The position numbers and the translations under genes are program-made. From Metarhizium brunneum (taxonomy: Eukaryota; Ascomycota; Sordariomycetes; Hypocreales; Clavicipitaceae): a stretch of DNA of 64,000 nt. The stretch lies in assembly GCF_013426205.1 (NCBI RefSeq), contig NC_089423.1:4960001-5024000 (forward strand), read 5' to 3'. This document shows positions 9,422 to 18,454 of the stretch, in pieces. Position 1 is the first letter of the stretch. Each line of letters begins with the position of its first letter. The notes beneath the pieces are model-generated. The model saw only the letters and a program-made list of their open reading frames with translations. It was not told the origin of the DNA and made no database searches.

Positions 9422-10372
9422 GCTTCCCACTGGCATTTCCCATGCTACTCTTTAAACATTTGGAAGAATAGAAGGCGCTTTCCGTACCAACTACTACATT
9501 TTTTGGAGACGGCGGCATGAAGCAGACGGAATACTGCACGACATCACAACGCAGAGGATATACAGGATATATATACCCTCACTCCCGGGGAAAAGAGCGA
9601 CATGAAAGGTTTGAAGGCACCGGCCAGGCAATTTGGACAATAATTCTCAGCATCATTACAACATTATTGCTTGACATTAATAATTGGCGTTTTGGTAATA
9701 TGAGGGATGGGCAGTGTTTGGATAGAAGGACTTGGGACTTACACCGCTGCACACGGGGGAATTTAGACATGGGGCACCAGAGTCCGAACGGATTGTGACA
9801 TTGGTGGTGCATATCGCTGTTGCTATACGGAGTACTCACACCATGTACCCGAGAATCTCGTTAGGTTGATAAATTGACCAAAAATGTGCAGCGATTGCCT
9901 CGTTGAAGTCCCTTGCATCTAAGATCATGCGTGTATCGAATAGCACGGCCATAGGCCAAGCCCCAACCAATTTGGAAGTAGGTCCTTCCTAGCCCACATG
10001 CACCTGCCCGCCACGCCAAAACCTGGTATTTGGGACCCCCTCTTTTTATTCAAGATGGGGGCACGTCGGTGCCGCGCGCCGATTGTGGAGTTCTTTAATT
10101 GAACATCGAACGAGCAAACACAACCAGGCTGGCTGAAAGACTGCATCGGAGGCCTTCTTTCCATCTCGCTGATGCTGTCCGGCCACACGGAGGAAGGCTG
10201 GGCTTTCTATCTTGCATCGGCATAAGGAGCCCGTCGTTACCGCCTTGTGATGGTGTTCTAGGCAAATACACTTAAAAGCGACTGGGACACATTTAAAGCC
10301 CCGTCTGATCGCGTATTCCGAGACAGCTTTGATTTTTATTTTGGCGTGGTCCGGCAGTCTTCGTATTCGATC
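9422..10372. other. Intergenic region
   Basis: About 950 bp. One exact TACGGAGTA lies at 9826-9834. A pyrimidine/purine patch precedes the tubulin-cofactor start. No coding frame with recognisable content was seen. Confidence 0.5.
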
Positions 10373-11658
10373 ATGGACCCAAAACAGAAGTTCTATCGTC
10401 ATTTCCAGGACAGCGTAGCAGGTAAGCCCCAGCCCGTCGCAAAGCAGCTTCACATGCTACCGTACGCCGTGCGAAGCTGATGACTTGTATTGCAGAGCTT
10501 CAGGAGCAAATAGATGAGTTGGAGGCCGTGTCCGCCGTCGCAGGCGAACGGCAGGAAGCCATCGACCATGTTCTTGCTGGCATAAGCAAGCTCCAGCACG
10601 AGGTTTCTGACGCGGCAGAGTTCACGCCCTCGTATGATCGGAAGCAATACTCAGATGTGAGCGACTATATATATTCATTCCCTTGTTTGCTCATTCGGTA
10701 ATCCAGCTGATACTTGGAACAGAACATCAAGAACCTCTCTGATAAGCTCAATGAAACCGTGGCCAGGGTCACACCAAGGTCTCGTTTCCAGTTTAAACGC
10801 TCCAGCATTGGCGCGCATGTCGATATGGGCGCGCCGGAAAATGACCCCCGCTTGCACCCAGGCAGTCTATCTCGAAACACGCAAAGTTCCTCTGGCGAAA
10901 GGCACCAGGAGGCCAGGGAGAGCGACGACACAGTTGGTGATCTCCCTTCTGTTGCCGCGATACGTGACTACAACGCCGAGCTCTCTCAGCCTAGTACGCA
11001 GTTTGTTAGGAAGCCAAGCTTCTCTATGGCAAGGAACATTGGCATTGCTAATCAGTCCCATCTGCACATCATTCTCCCATCTTCCGCGGCAAGGGCTACT
11101 GCGTCAGGGAGTTTGACGGATTTGAAGTGGTGCATTGTGGACATGTCCGTTCCTACAGCGCAGGGGAAGCCGTTTCCAGGATTGGCTTTGAGGAACATCT
11201 CAAACAGCCTGATTGTTGCCGGCCACGTCAACGGGCCAGTGCACATTACGGGTGTAGCGGACAGCATCATTGTGGTTACAGCACGGCAGGTTCGTATTCA
11301 TGAGTGCAAGAATGTAGACATCTACCTGCACTGTACTAGTCATCCTATAATTGAAGACTGCACGGGTATGCGGTTTGCGCAACTACCCAAGTGTTATGTG
11401 AGTGTGTTGTACAGAAACCTCCCTTCTACACCTCAGATGCTGACCTGTTTCAAGTCAATCGAGGGCGAGTCGTCAAAGGAGAACCAGTGGGACCAAGTTG
11501 ATGACTTCAAATGGCTCAAGGCTGGCCAGAGTCCGAACTGGACTACTCTTTCAGACGCCGAAGCTTTGGATGAGGCATTATGGACCAATGTCGTGCCTGG
11601 GCAGCCAGGTGTAAGTGTTGAAGAAACGCTGAAAAAGGTTGGTATACCTCGCCAGTAA
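10373..11658 (+). CDS. Tubulin-folding cofactor C (TBCC)
   Basis: Exons 10373-10421, 10496-10656 and 10723-11658 give 381 residues. Cofactor C joins the D and E cofactor complexes and triggers GTP hydrolysis on beta-tubulin to release the native heterodimer. An N-terminal coiled coil (ELQEQIDELEAVSAV...) precedes a linker and the beta-helical C-CAP/TBCC domain (about residues 175-330). The Q-V-R-I-H motif with its Arg near 261 matches the catalytic arginine-finger motif. The C-terminal WDQVDDFKWLKAGQSPNW is typical. A further 57-bp intron at 11398-11454 is likely (GTGAGT...GCTGAC...TTTCAAG). It is 3n and stop-free, and its removal joins LPKCY to SIEGESS as in homologues, giving 362 residues, but it needs an AAG acceptor. 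The gene converges on Med9 with a 169-bp gap. Confidence 0.9.
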
Positions 11659-11827
11659 ACGCTGAAAGCGAGTTGTTTTCGACAGACAGAATAGTTGTGA
11701 ACCCAATCAATCCAAATTATATACCCATGACCGTAAACGCCATTCGCTTTGCCATAAGACACATTCGTCTCATCCCGTTACCAATGCTGCCCCGTCCTGA
11801 GCAGAGTTGGTAGCCAGTTCCCAAGAA

Positions 11828-12244
11828 TCAAATCTCCATTTTATCATCGCTAGCGGCACGATCCCTCTTGCCGAACGTGACGCCTCCCTCACGCAGAGTT
11901 TCCAGTAGTGCGCGCTGCTTCTCAATCCGAGCTTGTAAATCCTTTATCTCGCGGTTTTGTTCCTCGACGGAGCGGTCCATGTCCGGCAAGGCACGAACTT
12001 GAGCTCGCGCATGTTGGACTTTGTGCTTCAAGCCATCAGTGGCGCCGGGAACATCTTTGAATGACAATTGCTGCCCGTGGGTATGGACACCGCCGGGCGT
12101 CACACCGGTGGCAGTTGTCAGCCCATTCGAGGACTGGATGCCGGCCCGGACCTTGGCTAGGACTATGGAGAGCTCCGAGAGCGCATCGAGGTCGTCCGGG
12201 GACAGGTTGGGTGGCAGAGCGAGCGGGTGTCGTTCTGCTGCCAT
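11828..12244 (-). CDS. med9: Mediator complex subunit 9 (Med9)
   Basis: A single-exon frame of 138 residues from the ATG at 12244. Med9 is a small subunit of the Mediator middle module that links activators to RNA polymerase II. The protein begins with the helix-rich LPPNLSPDDLDALSELSIVLAKVRAG, has a flexible Gly/Thr linker, and ends in a long coiled coil (HARAQVRALPDMDRSVEEQNREIKDLQARIEKQRALLETLR), the layout of fungal Med9. I place the start at MAAERHPLALPPNLSP; the longer frame upstream has no conserved content. It is divergent from iPGM, sharing about 500 bp of upstream DNA. Confidence 0.8.
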   Translation of the reverse strand: MAAERHPLALPPNLSPDDLDALSELSIVLAKVRAGIQSSNGLTTATGVTPGGVHTHGQQLSFKDVPGATDGLKHKVQHARAQVRALPDMDRSVEEQNREIKDLQARIEKQRALLETLREGGVTFGKRDRAASDDKMEI

Positions 12245-12746
12245 TGTCGGTGAAGGCCTACTCTGCGGTGGAAAGATGAATTGATGCGAAAAGCAAAGTC
12301 GCAAGTGGTCGAGTAGCGAATCAAGACCGCAGCTTGGGCATGCAAGTTGTGAACGATGGCTTGGCTGTGGCACTCAGTCATGGCTTGTTGTACCTGGTCA
12401 GCGGAGCTTATCGGACAAATCGGCTCATCAAATGTCAGGAGCGAAGCCAGTGCCGTGCAAATATACACACTGTATAGTTGCGTGCAGTTCACATGCACGT
12501 CTACAGTGCACTCGAGCCCTGAAACTTTCGATAGCCCGCTAGACAACCGTCGACCTATGACATAGATGTTGCATGTAAAACAACAACACCCCACCATTTT
12601 GCTGAGACAGATACAAGGCAAGCCTCTTTCTTCAAATTCACTCATCCTCCTCCTGCATCTCCGAACCAATTGAGCCTTTTGTTCCCCCCCTGCAAAATTC
12701 CACCCTTTCTTTTTCTCGATCTTGCCATAGAAGAACTGCATTCACC
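12245..12746. promoter_or_regulatory. Shared upstream region of med9 and iPGM
   Basis: 502 bp between divergent start codons. The iPGM side ends in a pyrimidine-rich leader (about 12640-12725). It probably carries both core promoters. No specific operator was recognised. Confidence 0.5.
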
Positions 12747-14686
12747 ATGTCCAAGACCGAGCAGAAGGCTTGCCTCAGTACGTCGTCCCGTCCCGACCTC
12801 TTCAAACCACTGCCCCGCCGTGAAGCTTCTTCCCCAAGCGCTCCTCCTCTCCCGGCACCTGGCCGCGAGCCATCGAGCCTGCCCGAGTCTCGCAATGGCA
12901 AGGCTTCGAAAAGTCTTGACTATATACTTTTCATTTGCTATATGCTCGTGTATCTGGAGCTTGGGTGGCTAATTCTCTTGCTCGTGCGCTCCTTTGTTAG
13001 TCGTCATTGATGGATGGGGTATTCCCTCCGAAGAATCTCCCAAGGATGGCGACGCCATTGCGGCGGCCAAGACCCCCGTGATGGACGAGCTTTCGAACAA
13101 TGCCGAGGGTTTCACCGAGCTGGACGCCTCTTCCCTGGCAGTTGGTCTGCCTGATGGTCTTATGGGCAACTCCGAAGTCGGTCACTTGAATATTGGAGCC
13201 GGTCGTGTCGTTTGGCAGGACGTCGTTCGTATTGATCAGACCATCAAGAAGGGCGAATTGGACGACAATCAAGCCATCAAGAAGACATTCCAGGGCGCCG
13301 CTGCCGGTAATGGTCGTCTTCATCTGTGCGGTCTCGTATCTCATGGCGGTGTGGTAAGTCAGGGTGCCGCGTCGTTCTGCCGTTACAGGGCTAACAGAGG
13401 CCGGTTCAGCACTCCAAGCAGGAACACTTGTATGCCCTCCTGAGGGCCGCCAAGAAGTACCAGGTTCCCAAAGTCTTTATTCACTTCTTTGGTGACGGCC
13501 GTGATACCGACCCCAAGTCCGGCGCTGGCTACATGCAGGAGCTCGTTGATTACCTCAAGGAGGTCGGCATAGGCCAGATTGCTACCGTAGTCGGTCGATA
13601 CTTCGCCATGGATCGGGATAAGAGATGGGAGCGTGTTGAGATTGCCTTGAAGGGTATGTGCCACGGCGAGGGCGAGGCCAGCGAGGACCCTGTTGCCACC
13701 GTCAAGGCCCGATACGAGCGCGGCGGAAACAAGGACAAGGACGAATTCCTGACTCCCATCATTGTTGGGGGCGATGAGGCCAGAATCAAGGGTAAGAGAA
13801 AATGCTTATGTCTAAGCGATTGATTGCCAGATATTAGAGTGCTGACCTTGACGCCTTAGATGATGACACTGTCTTCTTCTTCAACTACCGCTCTGACCGT
13901 GTTCGACAAATCACCCAGCTACTCGGTGATGTCGATCGATCTGTTCTTGAGGATTTCAAGTACCCCAAGATCAACAAGCTCGTCACCATGACTACCTACA
14001 AGACCGATTACCCCTTCAAAGTTGCATTTGAACCCCAGCGCATGGGCAATGTCCTTGCTGAGTGGTTGGGCAAGCAAAATGTGGAGCAGGTTCACGTTGC
14101 TGAAACCGAGAAGTATGCCCACGTTACATTCTTCTTCAACGGTGGTGTTGAGAAGGTGTTCCCTCTGGAAACCCGAGACCAGGACCAGGACCTTGTGCCT
14201 TCCAACAAGTCGGTAGCTACCTACGATCTGGCCCCGGAAATGTCTGCAGATGGCGTTGCCGATCAGGTTGTCAAACGCTTGGGCGAACAGAAGTTCCCCT
14301 TCGTCATGAACAACTTTGCTCCCCCGGACATGGTTGGCCACACTGGTGTCTACGAAGCCGCCATTATTGGCTGCGAGGCCACTGACAAGGCTATCGGCAA
14401 GATTCTTGAGGGCTGCAAGAAGGAGGGCTACATCCTCTTTATTACTGCTGATCACGGCAATGCTGAGGAGATGAAGTTTGCTGATGGCAAGCCCAAGACC
14501 AGCCACACCACCAACAAGGTGCCATTCATCATGGCCAATGCTCCTGAGGGCTGGAGCTTGAAGAAGCAGGGCGGCGTCCTGGGAGACGTTGCCCCGACAA
14601 TTCTTGCAGCCATGGGTCTTCCTCAGCCTGACGAGATGACTGGCGAGTCGCTGCTTGACAAGAACCTTAAGAGGGGTACCCAGTAA
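12747..14686 (+). CDS. 2,3-bisphosphoglycerate-independent phosphoglycerate mutase (iPGM)
   Basis: Exons 12747-12777, 13001-13353, 13410-13791 and 13860-14686 sum to 531 codons (530 residues), the family length. The cytosolic Mn-dependent enzyme interconverts 3- and 2-phosphoglycerate in glycolysis. The alkaline-phosphatase-like fold is evident: VIDGWG near residue 12 (metal Asp), the phosphoserine motif GNSEVGHLNIGAGR near 60-73, GDGRDT, a VATVVGRYFAMDRDKRWER block, and FNYRSDRVRQI. The C-terminal metal site follows with NNFAPPDMVGHTG and TADHGNAEEM. The first intron is long (223 bp) and splits codon 11, leaving a 31-nt first exon. After intron 2 the sequence reads LVSHGGVHSK, whereas bacterial members usually have SDGGVHSH. 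Filamentous fungi commonly use this type, while budding yeast uses the unrelated cofactor-dependent enzyme. Confidence 0.95.
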
Positions 14687-15319
14687 GCAGGGCCAGCTGG
14701 TGCAAAAGTTGTTGTTTGGGTAACGGAGTTGTGAGGGTCGTGACTTGGGGGTTAGCATGAGAAATGAAGCGTGTAGACTAGATGATGGGCATGGGAGCCG
14801 GATCGGGTATGAATGAGCAACGAACGATAGATATGGCGAAGTGAATGAGCGTAGCAGGGACTATGCCAGAGTAGATATAGAATCACACAAATGGCGTAAC
14901 ATGGTGACATTTGGGCGGTTCCTTTTATCATCAGTTGAGTGATGGCCTTGCTATGGTGACGCGCTTTGCGCTTGGAACACCAACTTGAACAGCATGGGTA
15001 GATGAGTTTAATCCAACGGACTATAAGCAATCGTCAGTGATGGTGTACATCTTCGATGCTACCAGATCTGGCCTACGGATGCAGTACTCGATACAAAGTA
15101 CAGGGTGTGCGTGGGTAATTTTGACGCAGGGCAACAGGTGTGTGCTTTTCCTGTGGCAAGCATAGGGGACTGTCAAGTTAGAAAATGTCGACTATTTGGA
15201 CGATTTCTCCCAACCCATATACTCTCCTGTGGTTTGCTTCCCGGGGGGCTGTTTCGAGGTTTTTAATTGCCAGCGTTGAGTACGGAGTAGCCAATTACCT
15301 CGCGGCGAGTTTAGGGGAT

Positions 15320-15353
15320 CCGGGCTGTCATTACGGAAAGTTTGACAGCCCGG
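15320..15353. repeat. Perfect inverted repeat, 11-bp stem with 12-nt loop
   Basis: CCGGGCTGTCA at 15320-15330 is exactly complementary to TGACAGCCCGG at 15343-15353. In RNA this would form a GC-rich hairpin. It lies in non-coding sequence about 630 bp past the iPGM stop. Its role is unknown. Confidence 0.85.
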
Positions 15354-16522
15354 CCAGTGGGTCGAAAAGTTTAACAAGACCTCATCCCACGCCGTTGGTC
15401 TTTTCGCAGGGCAAGTCAGATGCTATCCGGCGCATGTATGCATATAAACGAGCTGACGAGAGCAGGGGCTCGTGGTCTCACGGTGGAAGCCCGTCGAAGG
15501 GACAAAGACACCCACCCTGCGCGGGCAAGTTTACGTCACTGGTTGTGGGGGCCGGTCCAATCAGGACCCCCGATATGAGGCAATCGGGGCTCTCTGCACG
15601 CGCAAAAATGAAGTGTCGTCGGGACGAGACTGGCGATCATTGCGGACCTGGCTCCGGCGTGCGACGAAGGGTTCTAACCGAGTAGCATGCTGAAGAGCCT
15701 GCTCGTGGTGACGGGGACGCGCTGCTGCCAGTCGATGGAGAGGATCAAATACGACGGTGTTTTATTTCACGATGAGACCGGCCTGGGCTGTGAGCAGCAA
15801 TGGCTGGGTGTGACTGGTCCAAGTGCCCCGGATAGCCGAGTTGCCGTGGCGTAGCGGCGCGGTCGAGAACATTTATTTACCAGACCGTCTGCAGGCTGCG
15901 TGGTTTGTGTTGAGGAGGGCGTCGGGTGTCTGGTGCGTTGCACACCTGACGTTTGGAGTCATATGCCAGCAGGCTGCGACCGCAGCCAACTAAAGTACTT
16001 AAGTATAGAGTAACTTGCTCCTCGGGGGATTTTGGAAAGGTTTTCCGCTTGTCACAGCGCCATGGGCCGACGACGGAGCACATGCAGTCAACTGGTCGAC
16101 AACAGAACATTGAGCCCGGACTGGAGGCATTGGCTTGACTGGTGGATTGGACTGCAACGGCTTCAACATTCAATGGGCCTGTGCCTGTGGGCGCGTCATG
16201 GCAGTGGGGAGGGTCCAGATGTCGACTCCAGATGTCAGGTCAGGTCAGTCGGCGCGGGCCATCGACGTTAACGCTGATGAGTGAGACCGGTGGCGGCGAT
16301 GGCGGCGTAAAAGTGAGATGACGGCGCCCCGGCGGGCGGTTTCGCAGTGGGCTGTTGGTTGTTTGAGCACCCAGGCATCTACTTAAGTAAGCAACCAGGA
16401 TTGCAATTAACCTGGCCTGTGGCTGTGGCCTGTATGTACATACATGACCCGGCATATTGTCCACTGTGGAATATCACGCCGGTACTTGACATCGAGTATC
16501 ATCGAGGTGCTGGCTGGAATAC

Positions 16523-16544
16523 GCTAAGTACTTAAGTACTTAGC
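16523..16544. repeat. 22-bp perfect palindrome upstream of frq
   Basis: The sequence is symmetric about 16533/16534, with every one of its 11 half-site bases paired. Its core is AAGTACTTAAGTACTT. It lies about 1.9 kb before the frq start codon and near two other TACTTAAGTA copies. It could be a binding site for a dimeric regulator or a cruciform-prone repeat; nothing known is assigned. Confidence 0.85.
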
Positions 16545-16997
16545 TGAAGTAGCTGAGAAGACACGCTAGTGTCAAGTGCATGAACCAAGTATGGGTGCTA
16601 AAAGTTGACGACTGCCGGCGGGCAAAAGACGCCAGGCCCTCAACTGGTGCCTGTACTGACTAAAACATGGCCTGATGTGACGAGTAGCTTACAATTGCGG
16701 TCCTGTCGAATGGTCTGGTACCATATTATTACGACGAGATTGAGCAGGCATGCCGGCGAGTTACATCAAACGGAGCTGCAAAATACGCAATTCTTTTTGA
16801 CCATTTTTAGTACTAGTTGATTTACATCTCTTCCCGTCATCAGCGTACCAACCTCGAAGCTGTACCAGCTCCTTCCGCCAGCGAGGCCCGAGAAGCGCAA
16901 TTATAAGCAGCAGTTTCTATAGCGCCACACCACCGGGTCCATCCATCCAACCAGGAAAAAAAGGCTGGACCCTGAAATTCACTCCATGCTGTGGGTC

Positions 16998-17016
16998 TCG
17001 ATCTCTTTTGATCCCG
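16998..17016 (+). promoter_or_regulatory. Candidate proximal light-response element (paired GATC) of frq
   Basis: Two GATC cores 10 bp apart (17000-17003 and 17010-17013) lie about 1.45 kb before the frq ATG, just upstream of a pyrimidine-rich stretch (17170-17300) that may mark the transcription start. In Neurospora the White Collar complex binds paired GAT-type repeats near the frq start site. The assignment here is by position and spacing only. Confidence 0.35.
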
Positions 17017-17169
17017 CAAACACCCCGTAGGTCGTGGAAATCGGTGCAATGAGCGTCGAATCTAAGCTTCGCGGCCCGCCGAGTTTCCTTGCACCCCATT
17101 GCACACATCGCCGCACTCATCGCACCCTTTCCCGGCGGGCTTTGTTTGGTGGCAGTGACTCGGCCTTGC

Positions 17170-18454
17170 TTCTTCGCCCGTCCTGGCAATGGCAATGGCC
17201 TCTCTTCTCTCTTCCTGTTCCTTGCTGATCTGCCGTCGCCACCTGCCCTTGCTCTCCCTCAGCCTCTTCTCCTCCACCGCACGCTGAATTCTTGGCTGCA
17301 GCCTTGAATCATCAAGAACCGCATAACCTCACGCCCAACTTCCGCCATACATCAAACTTCCGTCACATACTGCTTGAATCTTACACCATATATCCTTTCA
17401 CCGTGTCGTGAAATCGTGCCCTCACGCCCGAGTTGTCTTGCGATTGCTTGGACGATCCATTGTTTCCACAAACCAGCAACATTGAACTCACTTACTCTGT
17501 CGCCTAACCAGTCCATTCTGCTGGTTATTCCGCCGACCAAATTTCTTACGACCTTGCTTACGAGTCTCGGTTAAACCAGTTTCATCCGGACATCTTTGTC
17601 GACACCCATCAAGCATCGAAACGCTGCTCGTCACATCGCAGGTTTTCGAAGCCATTACTTTTTTTTAGTACACTGCTATACGAGCACCCCTAAATATATC
17701 AATCGTTTGTGTGAGCTCAAGGTAAGGCCAAAAGTCCCGACATTGCTGGTGCACCGAAAAGCTCATTTACTCCCTCGATACCCAACGTCAACAAACAACC
17801 ATGATGAGTAGTTGACATGCTAATGCATTGGACCGCACAGGCTGCTTGACCTCCCATCTCTCAAGTTTGACGGTTGATAGTCAGCCAGCACGACGACGTC
17901 TGAACGGCTCAAACCGCCGGGAAATCTATTCCACATTTCCAGCAGTCGTCGACGACTGTAGCAGAGCGGTATTGGGTCGCAATAGGTGAGCCATTGACAG
18001 AAGCTGCTCAACACGGCATAATTGGAGCGGTGCAGTTGCGACGCGACGATCGATCGATCACTCTGATCAGTTTTGTCGCATATGTAGCCTCCGCTTTCAG
18101 CAGCCCCAGGGCTAGAACGCCAATGGCGCTGCCCACCAATAGCCAGTCCAGCCCCTCATTCCGCCCATCCCCCCCTTACAACCGCGCTGTATGTACATAC
18201 GCACTCAGCATGCCACTAACAAAGCCATATATGCAGTTAAGCAGAAACAATCTTTTACAGAGAAGTGATCAGCAGTCATACGTCACATCTGTCGACCCCG
18301 GGTCTTGACAACGCCTAGGTGCGCCTTTTGAAGGCAGCGGCCCAGTAGACGAGCGCTTGATCACTTCAGATCTCGAGGAGAACATTGAAATGTTCAGCTG
18401 GCCCAACGACGAACGCGTCCCGATTTATCATTAAAATCTTCTCATGCATCGACG
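17170..18454 (+). promoter_or_regulatory. Long frq 5' leader with stacked upstream ORFs
   Basis: From the pyrimidine-rich tract to the start codon there is about 1.3 kb with no main frame but several ATGs in series: 17801-17815 (4 residues), 17817-17849 (10 residues), the start-stop ATGTAG at 18082-18087, 18123-18308 (61 residues), 18390-18434 (14 residues), and 18444-18557, which overlaps the frq start out of frame. Neurospora frq mRNA also has a long leader with several uORFs that tune FRQ synthesis. A strong donor-like GTAAGG at 17722 suggests leader introns, so not every uORF need be in the mature RNA. The transcription start is inferred. Confidence 0.55.
18047..18069 (+). promoter_or_regulatory. 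GATC cluster, candidate White Collar complex site
   Basis: Three overlapping GATC cores at 18048, 18052 and 18056 form a CGATCGATCGATC run, followed by a fourth at 18065. GATCGA is the core reported for WCC targets in Neurospora. It lies about 400 bp before the frq ATG, possibly inside the transcribed leader, so it could also be a secondary promoter or a chance short repeat. Confidence 0.35.

Larger units (their letters stand above)
14687..16980. other. Gene-free region between iPGM and the frq leader
   Basis: About 2.3 kb with no credible coding frame. It contains a perfect 11-bp inverted repeat (15320-15353), TACGGAGTA at 15281-15289, three TACTTAAGTA palindromes (15996, 16380, 16529), the last inside a 22-bp perfect palindrome, and a direct ATCGAG repeat near 16492-16506. 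It should include the iPGM 3' end and distal frq control sequence. Confidence 0.55.

Noticed and set aside
13919..14758. 279-residue antisense frame over iPGM
   Set aside because: It is the complement of a conserved coding exon with strong codon bias, a typical shadow.
16256..16310. Possible frq clock box (TCGACGTTAACGCTGATGAG, then GGCGATGGCGGCG)
   Set aside because: Only vague resemblance to the Neurospora C-box; spacing and order of GAT and CGCT blocks do not match.
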